64,000 nt of DNA from Bacillus sp. IITD106 (GCF_019459225.1 NZ_JAIAZY010000013.1:1-64000); one strand, 5' to 3'. Shown: positions 22,177 through 31,309, numbered from the stretch's first letter. Notes: generated by a model not told the origin, from the letters alone. Translations and numbers: made by a program.

Positions 22177-22368
22177 AAAAAAACACCTCACTTCAGACTA
22201 TATGTTCAGTTTTTCTTAAACAATAGTAAAATGCAAGGATTTTTTTTATAAAGAGGAACTTTTTACTTATTCTAATGAAGAAATTTATCGTTTCCGATTA
22301 ACAAGGTTTAGGGACGAAATTAAGTAAAAGTCACAATTCATTGATCTCAATCGTGACCTGGAAATAGT

Positions 22369-22620
22369 TATTTGTCATTTTTGTTCCTATATTTGAATAT
22401 TGCGAGAAAGAAGACTGGAATTTATCTCAGTTCGTACCTGCATTCGATCCTTGCGAGAACGAAAACCAGTATTTATCTTAATTCGTTCCTGTATTTAAAC
22501 TTTACGAGAACGAAAAGCGGTATCTATCTTAATTCGTTCCTGCATTTGAACTTTACGGAGAACGAAAACCGGTATTTATCTTAATTCGTTCCTGTATTTG
22601 AAATTTACGAGAACGAAAAC
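22369..22620. repeat. 51-bp tandem repeat, array B (5 units)
   Basis: Five units of 50-52 bp begin with TTCGTTCCTG (or a close variant) at about 22379, 22430, 22481, 22532 and 22584. A typical unit contains TTCGTTC and GAACGAA arms that can pair, and ends in TATTTATCTTAA. Unit 4 has a one-base insertion (TTTACGGAGAACG). The array lies between csbA and phoU. A 70-codon plus-strand open frame across it is a by-product of the period being a multiple of three. Confidence 0.9.
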
Positions 22621-22632
22621 CGATATACTAAC

Positions 22633-22665
22633 AAAAAATGGACCTTCAGACAAAGCTGAAAGCCC
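22633..22665 (-). terminator. phoU / pst operon terminator
   Basis: On the minus strand GGGCTTTCAG pairs with CTGAAGGTCC, followed by ATTTTTTG, 6 nt after the phoU stop. Confidence 0.85.
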
Positions 22666-22671
22666 ACTTAG

Positions 22672-23328
22672 TTAATTTAATTCTATCATTTTACCTTCCG
22701 CCATATATACGACCCATTCACAAATATTCGTAGCATAGTCTCCGATTCTTTCTAAATATTGGGCGGCAAGCAATAAATGAGACCCTTGATGAATTAAATT
22801 CTTATCTTTTCCCATTAACTCAATTAAATCAGTAAAGACTTTGTTAAAATATTCATCAATAACATCGTCTTGCTTAGCAATTTCTATAGCGGCTTTATGA
22901 TCCATTTTAATATACGCACCTAATGCATCTCGTACGATTTTCTGAACTAATTCTCCCATTTTCGGGATATCAATGAGCGGCTTAGCATACTGTTCATCTT
23001 TTAGGCTGATCGTCGTTTTGGAAAAGCTAACAGCATGATCGGCCATCCGTTCCAAATCGGTTGCAACCTTTAATGTTGTAGCAATCCTGCGTAAATCGCT
23101 TCCTACCGGCTGTTGTAATGCGATTAAAGAAAAGCAAGACTTTTCAATTCCAATCTCCGCTTCATTAATATCCTTGTCGCCGTCTATTACTGATTTTGCC
23201 AAAGGGATATCTTTATCGATAAGCGACTTAACTGCTTTATATACTGCTTCTTCCACCATCATTCCCATCGTCAACAGCTGCTGATGGAGCTCATTCAACT
23301 TTTCATCAAATTGACTTCTTATCGCCAT
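22672..23328 (-). CDS. phoU: Phosphate signalling protein PhoU
   Basis: PhoU is a cytoplasmic metal-binding three-helix-bundle protein that restrains phosphate uptake and signalling through the Pst transporter. The 218-residue protein has the two tandem PhoU domains, with metal-ligand motifs around RIATTLKVATDLERMADHA and LERIGDYATNICEW. I start at the ATG at 23328, 9 nt after GAGGGGTG; a GTG at 23340 is inside that site. It is the last gene of the pst operon. Many bacilli, including B. subtilis 168, lack phoU here. Confidence 0.95.
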   Translation of the reverse strand: MAIRSQFDEKLNELHQQLLTMGMMVEEAVYKAVKSLIDKDIPLAKSVIDGDKDINEAEIGIEKSCFSLIALQQPVGSDLRRIATTLKVATDLERMADHAVSFSKTTISLKDEQYAKPLIDIPKMGELVQKIVRDALGAYIKMDHKAAIEIAKQDDVIDEYFNKVFTDLIELMGKDKNLIHQGSHLLLAAQYLERIGDYATNICEWVVYMAEGKMIELN

Positions 23329-23355
23329 AATTATTTCCACCCCTCATCGATTTTC

Positions 23356-24141
23356 TTAACCAAAACGGCCAGAAATATAATCTTCCGTTTGTTTCATTTT
23401 AGGATTTGTGAAAATGGTATTCGTATCGGAAAACTCGACCACTTCTCCATTAAGAAAAAAGGCCGTTTCATCTGAAACACGAGCCGCCTGCTGCATGTTG
23501 TGGGTGACAATGATGATCGTATACTCTTTTTTCAATTCTAAAATTAATTGTTCTAGCTTTGATGTTGAAATAGGATCAAGCGCTGATGTAGGTTCATCCA
23601 TTAAAATAATTTCCGGCTTCACAGCTAGTACTCTCGCCAATACGAGTCGCTGCTGCTGACCTCCAGATAAACCTGTCGCCATTTTTCCAAGGTTATCCTT
23701 CACCTCATCCCAAAGAGCCGCTTGTCGTAAACTGGATTCCACGATTTCGTTCAACTTTTGCTTATTTTTTAATCCATGGATGCGTGGTCCATAAGCGATA
23801 TTGTCATAAATGGACATCGGAAACGGATTGGCCTGCTGAAAAACCATTCCGACTTGTTTGCGCAACTCCACTGTGTCTATTTGAGGAGAAGTGATATCCA
23901 TATCGCCAATAAAAATTTTCCCTTCCGTACGCGTTCCAGGAATTAAATCGTTCATCCGATTCAATGTACGAAGGAAAGTAGACTTTCCACATCCTGACGG
24001 ACCAATTAAAGCCGTTACTCGATTTTGCTTAATATCCAGATTAATATTTTTCAGTGCCTGAACTTTTCCATAGTAAACTTGAAGCTGTTCGGTCCGGATA
24101 ACGGTCTGCTGAGTTTTAGTTTTTAAAAGCGTTACTGCCAT
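23356..24141 (-). CDS. pstB: Phosphate ABC transporter ATPase, second copy
   Basis: PstB hydrolyses ATP to drive high-affinity phosphate import through PstC and PstA. The 261-residue protein has Walker [10 protein letters not shown], signature LSGGQQQR, Walker [12 protein letters not shown] and His loop VTHNMQQA. A tandem pair of pstB genes also occurs in B. subtilis (pstBA, pstBB). The two copies here are clearly paralogous. The ATG at 24141 follows AGAGGTGGG. It starts 15 nt after the other copy. Confidence 0.95.
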   Translation of the reverse strand: MAVTLLKTKTQQTVIRTEQLQVYYGKVQALKNINLDIKQNRVTALIGPSGCGKSTFLRTLNRMNDLIPGTRTEGKIFIGDMDITSPQIDTVELRKQVGMVFQQANPFPMSIYDNIAYGPRIHGLKNKQKLNEIVESSLRQAALWDEVKDNLGKMATGLSGGQQQRLVLARVLAVKPEIILMDEPTSALDPISTSKLEQLILELKKEYTIIIVTHNMQQAARVSDETAFFLNGEVVEFSDTNTIFTNPKMKQTEDYISGRFG

Positions 24142-24156
24142 AAAATTTCCCACCTC

Positions 24157-24984
24157 TTATCCAAAATTTCCGGAGATGTAATGTTCAGTTTTTTCATTGT
24201 GGGGATTCGTAAAAATTTGCTCAGTCTCGCCATATTCCACGACTTCTCCCATATAGAAAAATGCTGTATTATCTGAGATACGTGCCGCCTGCTGCATATT
24301 GTGCGTAACGATAATGATCGTGTAATCTTTTTTCAGTTCACCAATTAATTCTTCAATTTTTCCAGTTGAAACGGGATCAAGTGCAGAAGCTGGTTCATCG
24401 AGAAGCAATACTTCAGGATTCATCGCAATCGCCCTAGCAATACACAAGCGCTGTTGCTGACCTCCAGATAAGGATAGTGCAGATTGATGAAGCTTATCTT
24501 TTACTTCATCCCATAAAGCAGCTTTCCGCAAACTATCTTCCACCATTTCGTCAAGTTGATTTTTATTTTTTATTCCGTGATGAGTCGGACCATAAGCAAC
24601 ATTTTTATAAATCGATTTAGCAAATGGATTCAGTCTTTGGAAAACCATACCGATTTGTTTTCTTACTTCAAATACATTTGCCATTGGCGAGTTAATATCG
24701 ACGCCTTTATATAAAATTCTGCCTTCAATTCTACAGTTTTCTATTTCATCATTCATACGATTTAAGCTGCGCAAATACGTGGACTTCCCGCAGCCAGAGG
24801 GTCCGATTAACGCGGTTACCCCATTTTTCGGAAAAGCTAATGAGACATTTTTGATTGCCTCTTTTTTTCCATAGTAGACATATAAGCCTTCCGTCTCCAT
24901 CGCAATCTCTTTTTTAGTCATTGGATTGGATTTCAACTGGGTAATTCGTCTGGATTTATCCGTTTTGACTATTTGGGTGGCCAT
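24157..24984 (-). CDS. pstB: Phosphate ABC transporter ATPase, first copy
   Basis: A 275-residue PstB with Walker [10 protein letters not shown], signature LSGGQQQR, Walker [12 protein letters not shown] (Ala where the second copy has Thr) and His loop VTHNMQQA. It has a longer N-terminal extension of about 20 residues ([18 protein letters not shown]). Either copy could serve PstCA. Keeping both suggests different expression or dosage needs. Confidence 0.95.
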   Translation of the reverse strand: MATQIVKTDKSRRITQLKSNPMTKKEIAMETEGLYVYYGKKEAIKNVSLAFPKNGVTALIGPSGCGKSTYLRSLNRMNDEIENCRIEGRILYKGVDINSPMANVFEVRKQIGMVFQRLNPFAKSIYKNVAYGPTHHGIKNKNQLDEMVEDSLRKAALWDEVKDKLHQSALSLSGGQQQRLCIARAIAMNPEVLLLDEPASALDPVSTGKIEELIGELKKDYTIIIVTHNMQQAARISDNTAFFYMGEVVEYGETEQIFTNPHNEKTEHYISGNFG

Positions 24985-25025
24985 TCAAGTGCCTCCTTTT
25001 GTAAAAACTTATTTACGTATCCTCA

Positions 25026-25910
25026 TTAGGAAGATGTCATTTTTTTATAAACAAGACTGCCAATTAAGCGGGCTCCAAGATTAAAAATTAATATGGCCAG
25101 CAAAAGAAGAGCCGCTGCGCCATCTGAAACGGCTTCAATATCAGGAATGATTCCTTCCCCGTTTATTTTCCAAATATGAACCGCTAACGTTTCCGCAGGT
25201 CTCATCGGGTTAAGAGGAGATGTTGGGGATAACGGGTTCCAATTTGTAAAATCTAAATTAGGTGTACTCATTCCAGCTGTATAAATTAATGCTGCTGCTT
25301 CTCCGAACACTCTTCCTGAAGCCAAAATGATTCCAGTAATAATGCCTGGTAGTGCTGCTGGTAAAATTATCGTTATCATCGTTTCCCAGCGTGAAACTCC
25401 AAGTGCAAGCCCAGCTTCCCTTTGCTGTCTTGGAATATTGTTAATAGACTCCTCTACTACGCGCACCATAAGGGGTAGATTAAAAACTGTCAAAGCAAGT
25501 GAACCCGATAGAATGGAAAATCCCCACCCCATATAAATAACGAAAAACAAAAATCCGAATAAACCAACGACAATGGATGGAAGTGAAGATAATACTTCAA
25601 TCATCGTCCGAATAAAATCAGTGAATGCATTCTTTTTTGCATATTCAGCCATATAAATGCCGGCGCCAAGTGAAAGAGGCACTGTAATCAGCATTGAAAG
25701 CACGAGTAAATAAAATGAATTAAACAACTGTGGTCCAACTCCACCACCGGCTTTAAAAATTTGCGGAGGGGATGAAATGAAATGCCAGCTTAGCTTTGGT
25801 ATTCCATGATAAAGAACATAACCTAAAAGACTTGCAAGAATGAGAACAATGATAAAGGCGATCAAATAAAAAGTAATGGTAGCTATACGGTCTGCAAGCT
25901 TTGCATTCAT
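25026..25910 (-). CDS. pstA: Phosphate ABC transporter permease PstA
   Basis: A membrane component of the Pst phosphate importer, 294 residues and six membrane segments. The EAA loop that contacts PstB is in QREAGLALGVSRWETMI. I place the start at the ATG at 25910, 9 nt after AAAGGGGAG. This overlaps the pstC stop by 4 nt (ATGA) and gives a normal N-terminus; an upstream in-frame start at 25994 lies deep inside pstC. Confidence 0.95.
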   Translation of the reverse strand: MNAKLADRIATITFYLIAFIIVLILASLLGYVLYHGIPKLSWHFISSPPQIFKAGGGVGPQLFNSFYLLVLSMLITVPLSLGAGIYMAEYAKKNAFTDFIRTMIEVLSSLPSIVVGLFGFLFFVIYMGWGFSILSGSLALTVFNLPLMVRVVEESINNIPRQQREAGLALGVSRWETMITIILPAALPGIITGIILASGRVFGEAAALIYTAGMSTPNLDFTNWNPLSPTSPLNPMRPAETLAVHIWKINGEGIIPDIEAVSDGAAALLLLAILIFNLGARLIGSLVYKKMTSS

Positions 25911-26839
25911 GCGTCTTTTCTCCCCTTTCCAATCATTCTGACAGCAATAATAAAGATCAATGACATAATCAACAATACGAGTGCCAATGACCATAGAGCA
26001 TTATTTTCCGCTTGCCCCATGACGGTATAGCCCATTCCCATTGTCAAAATACTCGTTAACGTTGCTGCAGGTTCAAATAGGGATGTCGGAATAACCGCTG
26101 AGTTCCCGATGACCATTTGGACAGCAAGTGCTTCACCAAACGCCCGCGCCATTCCAAAAATGACGGCTGTCATCAAGCCTGGACGAGCAGTTTTCAAAAC
26201 TACTCTAAAGATGGTCTGCCAACGAGTTGCTCCTAGAGCGAGCGATGCTTCCCGAAGCTGCCTTGGTACTCCTCTAATTGCATCAGCGGATAAGCTTGTA
26301 ATGGTAGGCAAAATCATGATGGAAAGCACAATTGTACCAGCTGCAATCCCGAACCCGCTGCCAGTAATATGGTTTCTTATGAAAGGAACAACAACAGATA
26401 AGCCGATAAATCCATATACAACGGATGGAATTCCGACGAGCAGTTCAATAACTGGTTGTAAAATTTTCTTTCCAAACTTCGGTGAAATTTCTGTCATAAA
26501 GACAGCTGCACCAATGGCCACCGGTGCACAAATGGCAGCGGATAAAAAGGTGACTGCAAAGGAACCAAAGATAAAAGGCAGAGCCCCAATAATGGGTTTA
26601 CCTAATTCGTTCTTTTCCCCAGGATTCCATTTTAGACCTGTTAAAAACTCGATCACACTGCCTTTATTTATATAGAAGGTGGATAAACCTTTAGATGAAA
26701 CTAGAAAGAGAATAGCAAATGCTATTCCGATCGTTAAGCCGACCGCTGCTAATGTCAGCATTTTACCAGTTCGCTCAATCCTAACTTTTTTATCCGGTTT
26801 TAGTAATTGAGCAGAGTCATTTTCTGCAAATTTCTCCAA
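25907..26839 (-). CDS. pstC: Phosphate ABC transporter permease PstC
   Basis: The partner permease of PstA, 310 residues with six membrane segments and the EAA loop QLREASLALGATRWQTIF. It follows pstS after about 140 nt that contain a stem-loop, and overlaps pstA by 4 nt. Confidence 0.95.
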   Translation of the reverse strand: MEKFAENDSAQLLKPDKKVRIERTGKMLTLAAVGLTIGIAFAILFLVSSKGLSTFYINKGSVIEFLTGLKWNPGEKNELGKPIIGALPFIFGSFAVTFLSAAICAPVAIGAAVFMTEISPKFGKKILQPVIELLVGIPSVVYGFIGLSVVVPFIRNHITGSGFGIAAGTIVLSIMILPTITSLSADAIRGVPRQLREASLALGATRWQTIFRVVLKTARPGLMTAVIFGMARAFGEALAVQMVIGNSAVIPTSLFEPAATLTSILTMGMGYTVMGQAENNALWSLALVLLIMSLIFIIAVRMIGKGRKDA

Positions 26840-26884
26840 AATGGCAGCTCCTTTCTAAAATCCCATTTTTAGACAAAAGAAGTT

Positions 26885-26926
26885 AAGGGAGGTCACTTAA
26901 AATATTTTTTCCAAGTAACCACCCTT
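26885..26926 (-). other. Stem-loop between pstS and pstC
   Basis: On the minus strand AAGGGTGGTTACTT pairs with AAGTGACCTCCCTT (two weak positions) around an AT-rich loop of about 14 nt. No T run follows, so it is more likely an mRNA-stabilising or processing hairpin than a terminator. Such a structure would let pstS mRNA outlast the rest of the operon. Confidence 0.6.
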
Positions 26927-26980
26927 ACCCTTCATATTAAGTTTTTCAAAACGTATCTATGGCTATCCAATGTTATTGTC

Positions 26981-27910
26981 TTATTTAACGTTTCCTTCTG
27001 GATCACGTTCGACTTTCATTCCACTGACTGGAAGGAAGTCCATTTCTTTAAGCAATGTAGTTTGAACTTCATCAGATAGCATATAGTCGATAAATGCTTT
27101 CGCTAAACCTGTTGCTTCACCATTTGTATACATATGTTGGTAAGCCCAGATTTTCCAAGTATCTGTTTCAACGTTTTCTTGAGTAGGCTCATTTCCATCG
27201 ACAGATAGTGCTAGGATGGAATCATCGAAATAAGAGAATGCTAGATAGCTAATGGCACCAGGTGTTTCACTAACCATTTTTCTAACTGTACCCGAAGATT
27301 CTTGTTCTAGTGCTTCAATAGGTTCTGCACCTTTAAGACCGAACTTTTCAAATGTAGCACGTGTCCCAGATCCTTTAGGACGGTTGATAACTTGGATTTT
27401 TTGGTCTTTTCCACCAACATCTTTCCAGTTTGTAACTTTTCCAGTAAAAATATCAATTAACTGATCTTGAGTAAGATCTTCCACGCCAACCTCTGGATGA
27501 GCAACTGGCCCCATTCCTACGACCGCGACTTTATGGTCAACGATTTTATCAGCTGGAATTCCTTCTTTTTCTTCAGCGAAAACGTCAGAGTTGCCAATAT
27601 CAACTGCACCTTCACTCACTTTACTTAAGCCAGTACCACTTCCGCCGCCTTGAACATTTATAACTGCACCAGGATTTTCAGCTGAAAATTGTTGAGCAGC
27701 TGCTTCTACTAATTGTTGCATTGCACTAGAACCTACTGCAGTGATAGACCCAGATGCTGTTTCTTTTTCTTTCTTATCGTTTTCAGCCGGAGCTGGTGTT
27801 TCATTATCCGATTGTGATCCATTTGTTTCTGGTTGTGAATTGCCGCATCCTGCCAAAGCTAATGTAAACATAAGTACTAAGGCAAAAATTGCAAATACAT
27901 TCTTCTTCAT
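26981..27910 (-). CDS. pstS: Phosphate-binding lipoprotein PstS
   Basis: The extracellular phosphate receptor of the Pst importer, anchored by lipid. The N-terminus is a lipoprotein signal with lipobox LAGC at Cys22, followed by an acidic linker to about residue 50. Phosphate-site motifs AVGSSAM and GGGSGTGLSKVSEG, and NRPKGSGTR, are clear. Length is 309 aa. I start at the ATG at 27910, 7 nt after AAAGGTGGG. It is first in the operon, directly behind a Pho box, so it should be strongly induced by phosphate starvation. Confidence 0.96.
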   Translation of the reverse strand: MKKNVFAIFALVLMFTLALAGCGNSQPETNGSQSDNETPAPAENDKKEKETASGSITAVGSSAMQQLVEAAAQQFSAENPGAVINVQGGGSGTGLSKVSEGAVDIGNSDVFAEEKEGIPADKIVDHKVAVVGMGPVAHPEVGVEDLTQDQLIDIFTGKVTNWKDVGGKDQKIQVINRPKGSGTRATFEKFGLKGAEPIEALEQESSGTVRKMVSETPGAISYLAFSYFDDSILALSVDGNEPTQENVETDTWKIWAYQHMYTNGEATGLAKAFIDYMLSDEVQTTLLKEMDFLPVSGMKVERDPEGNVK

Positions 27911-27975
27911 GAGTAAACCCACCTTTGTTTTTTGTAATCTATCAACTGCCTTGCAAATATAATATAAATCTTCAT

Positions 27976-28014
27976 CGTTAATCTGGTATGAATGATTTGT
28001 AAAGATTGTGTAAA
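27976..28014 (-). promoter_or_regulatory. Pho box upstream of pstS
   Basis: Read on the minus strand there are four TT(A/T)ACA-like hexamers: TTTACA (28014), TTTACA (28003), TTCATA (27992) and TTAACG (27981). Their left edges on the plus strand are at 28009, 27998, 27987 and 27976, exactly 11 bp apart. This is the PhoP-binding pattern. A further TTTACA lies at 28035-28030. AT-rich -10-like sequence (TATATTATATT) follows at about 27957-27969. Confidence 0.9.
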
Positions 28015-28172
28015 GATACTATTTATCTTTGTAAAAAAGCAAAATGCAAGTGCCTGCTTATTGACGCACTGCCTAAGATGTTGGTCCGAACACTAGAAGT
28101 AGTAGTTTTAATCGACGTTTGTCTATCAGTCTTATAAATTAATCCCTTTTAAATGTATAGTTTCCTGTAAAG

Positions 28173-28204
28173 CAAAAAAAATGCATCCAACAATAGGATG
28201 CATA
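28173..28204 (-). terminator. phoPR terminator
   Basis: On the minus strand ATGCATCC pairs with GGATGCAT around TATTGTT, followed by a run of seven to eight T. It lies 3 nt after the phoR stop. Confidence 0.92.
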
Positions 28205-28206
28205 AA

Positions 28207-29988
28207 TCATATATCATTATGTTGTTTTTTAGGGAGTGTAACGATAAAGGTCGTGCCAACTCCTTCAACACTGTTAACCTCAATTTTACCATTATGGGAG
28301 TCGACTAAATGCTTCACAATGGCAAGTCCTAGGCCAGTGCCACCTGAACTGCGTGATCGCGCTTTTTCTACTCGATAAAAGCGCTCGAAAATTCTCGGCA
28401 ATTCCTTTTGGGCAATTCCAATCCCAGTATCAGAAATAATGAGTTTGACATCTTTTTCCTCTTCTATGAGGTTTACAGAAATTTCTCCACCCTCCGGAGT
28501 GTAGGCAATTGCATTTGAAAGAAGGTTTAAAACAATCTGCTGAATTCGATCTTTTTCACCTTCAATCCAAATATTACTTTTTTCAGGAAGCTTAAGGTGC
28601 AAATTCTTTTTGGCCGCGCCTTCTTCTATAGTTTGGGCTGTACTTAAAACAGCTTCTGTTATATTTACATTTTCAATTGTTAGCGGGACGCCCTGGTGTT
28701 CGATGCTTGATAAATAGAGGATATCTTTTATGAGTCGATGCAGTCGATCACTCTCTTTATAAATAATCGTTAAAAAATTGCGGCACAACTCTTCATCTTC
28801 CATTGCGCCATCAAGCAAGGTTTCGGCAAATCCTTTTAATGACGTTATAGGTGTCTTTAATTCATGAGAGACATTTGCGACAAAATCACTGCGCATTTTC
28901 TCAAGTCTGCGAATATCTGTTACATCATGGAGAACGGCAATAATTCCGCTCACTTCCCCATTTTCACGAACATAAGGAGCTAAGTGAGCGTCTACCGTTC
29001 TTTCTTTCGGATAATAAAAATGGATTTCTTTTCTTATTTCCTGACCTGTTTTTAGACATTGATCAATCAAGTTGCTAAGTTCCTTGCTTCTGCCCACTTC
29101 CATATGATGCTTATTCGTAAATGCTATCGGATTTTCTCCAAGCATTTTCCCCATAGCTCGATTTCCCAATAATATTTGCCCTTCGGTATTGACAAGTAAT
29201 ACTCCACTCATCATATTCGCTAGAACACCTGTAAGCCGCTGTTCATTTTCATGGAGCTTATCCATTTGGTTTTTCAAACTGGAAGCAAGGACATTAATAG
29301 CATTGGCCAATTGACCGAGCTCACCTTTAGATTTCATTTTTACTCTTGCAGTATATTCTTTTTCCTTAAGTTTTTCTGATACTAAAATCATTTCTTCAAT
29401 CGGACCTGATATGCCTTTTGCTAATCTCATACCCACTAAACCTGTCAAAAGAAAAGCAACAAATAGTACGAGTGCGATGCTGATCCAAAGCTTCCGAATC
29501 GCATGCTCAATATTTTCCATGGATAGTGAAACTCTCATGACACCAGCCAGTTGATTATTTTCATGAATGGGAATGGCTGCATACATCATGCTATAACCGA
29601 GAGTATCACTGTATCTAATGGAAAGTCCTGAAGATAACTGCTCTTTAAGCACTTGCTGAACTTCTGGGCGCTTGGCATGGTTCTCCATTTTCGTAGGATC
29701 ATCTTCTGTATCCGCCAAAACTTCGCCATTTAAATTTATAACAGTAAGCCGTGATTGTACGTTTGACGATAATGCCATTACTTTATTTTGTAGATCCTTT
29801 GCTTGCAACCCAGTTTTATCCATTTCCACAGCATTTAACACTAAATGCGCGGTTTGGACCAGCTGTTTTTCTTTTAACTGGTAATATGTATTTTTCATCA
29901 TTTCCGCTAGAAAAAAGCCAGAAACAAGTAGTAATAAAGACATTAATAATAAAAATGAAAACGTAATACGAACCCATAATTTGTGCAT
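28207..29988 (-). CDS. phoR: Phosphate-regulon sensor histidine kinase PhoR
   Basis: PhoR is the membrane sensor that phosphorylates PhoP under phosphate limitation. The 593-residue protein has a membrane segment near residues 8-28, an extracytoplasmic domain of about 130 residues, a second membrane segment, then HAMP, PAS (GVLANMMSGVLLVN) and kinase domains. The phospho-accepting His is in FVANVSHELKTP; the ATPase has NLLSNAIAYTPEGG, DTGIGI and GGTGLGLAIV. I choose the ATG at 29988, one base after the phoP stop; an earlier open frame to 30138 lies inside phoP. Confidence 0.95.
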   Translation of the reverse strand: MHKLWVRITFSFLLLMSLLLLVSGFFLAEMMKNTYYQLKEKQLVQTAHLVLNAVEMDKTGLQAKDLQNKVMALSSNVQSRLTVINLNGEVLADTEDDPTKMENHAKRPEVQQVLKEQLSSGLSIRYSDTLGYSMMYAAIPIHENNQLAGVMRVSLSMENIEHAIRKLWISIALVLFVAFLLTGLVGMRLAKGISGPIEEMILVSEKLKEKEYTARVKMKSKGELGQLANAINVLASSLKNQMDKLHENEQRLTGVLANMMSGVLLVNTEGQILLGNRAMGKMLGENPIAFTNKHHMEVGRSKELSNLIDQCLKTGQEIRKEIHFYYPKERTVDAHLAPYVRENGEVSGIIAVLHDVTDIRRLEKMRSDFVANVSHELKTPITSLKGFAETLLDGAMEDEELCRNFLTIIYKESDRLHRLIKDILYLSSIEHQGVPLTIENVNITEAVLSTAQTIEEGAAKKNLHLKLPEKSNIWIEGEKDRIQQIVLNLLSNAIAYTPEGGEISVNLIEEEKDVKLIISDTGIGIAQKELPRIFERFYRVEKARSRSSGGTGLGLAIVKHLVDSHNGKIEVNSVEGVGTTFIVTLPKKQHNDI

Positions 29989-29989
29989 T

Positions 29990-30688
29990 CTATGGTTTCT
30001 CCAATTTATATCCGAAGCCGCGAATCGTTTTGATATAAGCCGGCTGCTTCGTATCTTCCTCAATCTTCTCACGTAAATGACTAATATGAACATCCACAAT
30101 CCGTGAATCACCGGCAAAATCATAATTCCATACCGCATCTAATAATTGATGGCGGCTTAACACTTTTCCTTGGTTATTTGCTAAGTACAATAAAAGTTCG
30201 AATTCCTTCGGAGTTAGCTCCAGCTTTTTCTCGGAAAGAAAAGCTTCATATTTTTCAGGAAAGATCGTAAGCTGACCAATTTCAATTGCCTCATCTTTCG
30301 TAACAGGATCAGGGATTTCATTCATATTTGACCTTCGCAAAATGGCCTTCACTCTCGCAATCACTTCTCGCGGACTAAATGGCTTTGTTAAATAATCATC
30401 TGCGCCAAGTTCAAGCCCTAATACTTTATCGAATTCATCATCCTTTGCCGTCAACATTAAAATGGGCGTTCTTATTTTTTCCTGCCTTAGTGTTTTGCAA
30501 ACGTCCATACCATCCATACCTGGAAGCATCAAATCCAGTACAATAAAATCCGGCTTCTCCTTCATAGCCATTTCCAGCCCAGTCTTTCCATCCTCCGCCG
30601 TCATAACAGAAAATCCAGCCTTCTCCAAATTAAAACGCAAAAGCGTCACAATCGACGGCTCATCATCAACAACCAGCACTCTCTCCAA
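29990..30688 (-). CDS. phoP: Phosphate-regulon response regulator PhoP
   Basis: An OmpR-type transcription factor activated by PhoR. The receiver domain has the acidic pocket VDDEP at residues 7-11, the phospho-Asp at 52 (IVLDLMLPG) and Lys in TKPFSP. The C-terminal winged helix ends in VHISHLREKIE and IRGFGYK. Length is 232 aa. I choose the TTG at 30688, 7 nt after GGAGGG. An upstream start would put vector-like palindromic sequence into the protein. The Pho box before pstS is its expected target. Confidence 0.96.
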   Translation of the reverse strand: MERVLVVDDEPSIVTLLRFNLEKAGFSVMTAEDGKTGLEMAMKEKPDFIVLDLMLPGMDGMDVCKTLRQEKIRTPILMLTAKDDEFDKVLGLELGADDYLTKPFSPREVIARVKAILRRSNMNEIPDPVTKDEAIEIGQLTIFPEKYEAFLSEKKLELTPKEFELLLYLANNQGKVLSRHQLLDAVWNYDFAGDSRIVDVHISHLREKIEEDTKQPAYIKTIRGFGYKLEKP

Positions 30689-30713
30689 CCACAAACCCTC
30701 CTTCGCTTTTCGG

Positions 30714-30756
30714 GGGGACAGGTTCAAAGGGGACTGTCCCCTTTGAACCTGTCCCC
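30714..30756. repeat. Perfect 43-bp palindrome in the phoPR leader
   Basis: Two 21-bp arms, beginning GGGGACAGGTTCAAAGG and ending in the exact complement CCTTTGAACCTGTCCCC, surround a single central T. It lies 26-68 bp before the phoP start codon, so it is probably inside the phoPR mRNA leader. There is no T run. Sequences with GGGGACAGGTTC are known to me as dispersed REP-like elements in several Firmicutes. A second CCGTCCCC follows at 30763-30770. Confidence 0.92.
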
Positions 30757-30851
30757 AATAACCCCGTCCCCAGTTTTAATGTACGTTTTTCGGAAAGGAC
30801 TGTCAAACTTCATAAAATTGACAATGTATTTTGATTCATTTTTTCGTACAA

Positions 30852-30880
30852 TTGAAATAGGGTTATGATTTTGCTATTAT
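30852..30880 (+). promoter_or_regulatory. Likely sigma-A promoter of the ferredoxin gene
   Basis: TTGAAA at 30852-30857 and TATTAT at 30875-30880 are separated by exactly 17 nt. The predicted leader to the ferredoxin start is about 105 nt. Confidence 0.55.
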
Positions 30881-30994
30881 TAAGATTGGATTAAGCTTGT
30901 TATTGTTCTTCAGTTCTTTGTTTAGGAAGAGAGATTTCTCTGTTGAGAAGCGGGGAAATTATGATAAAGATTTCAATTTAAAGGTGGTTTTTTT

Positions 30995-31237
30995 ATGTCA
31001 TACGTTATCACTTCACCATGTTTGGGTGAAAAGTTTGGCGAATGTGTCGAGGTTTGCCCTGTAGATTGTATTTTCGAAGGCGAAGATATGTATTTTATCG
31101 ATCCTGACCTATGTATCGACTGTGGTGCTTGTCAAGCGGTTTGCCCAGTTGAAGCAATATATCACGAGGAAGATTTGCTCCCTGAAGATGAAATGTTCAT
31201 CCAAAAAGCGAAAGAATTTTTCGCTTCTCAAGAATAA
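30995..31237 (+). CDS. fdx: 7Fe ferredoxin ([3Fe-4S][4Fe-4S])
   Basis: A small cytoplasmic electron carrier of 80 residues. The cysteines are C9, C17, C21, C25, C40, C43, C46 and C50. This spacing equals that of Azotobacter ferredoxin I plus one, so C9, C17, C21 and C50 should hold a [3Fe-4S] cluster and C25, C40, C43 and C46 a [4Fe-4S] cluster. The C-terminal tail is acidic. It is monocistronic, with AAAGGTGG before the ATG. The redox partner is not shown by the neighbours. Confidence 0.93.
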   Translation: MSYVITSPCLGEKFGECVEVCPVDCIFEGEDMYFIDPDLCIDCGACQAVCPVEAIYHEEDLLPEDEMFIQKAKEFFASQE

Positions 31238-31250
31238 TTTCACATATAAA

Positions 31251-31291
31251 AAGACAAGGTTGAATTGCTAGCACTCAACCTTGTCTTTTTT
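31251..31291. terminator. Bidirectional terminator between ferredoxin and copA
   Basis: AAGACAAGGTTGA pairs with TCAACCTTGTCTT, with T runs on both strands (TTTTTTG on plus, TTTTTATATG on minus). It serves the convergent ferredoxin and copA genes. Confidence 0.9.
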
Positions 31292-31309
31292 GTTGCCTCG
31301 AATACTCTT

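Noticed and set aside
22372-22584. A 70-codon plus-strand gene
   Set aside because: It is the translation of the 51-bp array B, without ribosome binding site, and the frame is broken by an insertion in unit 4.
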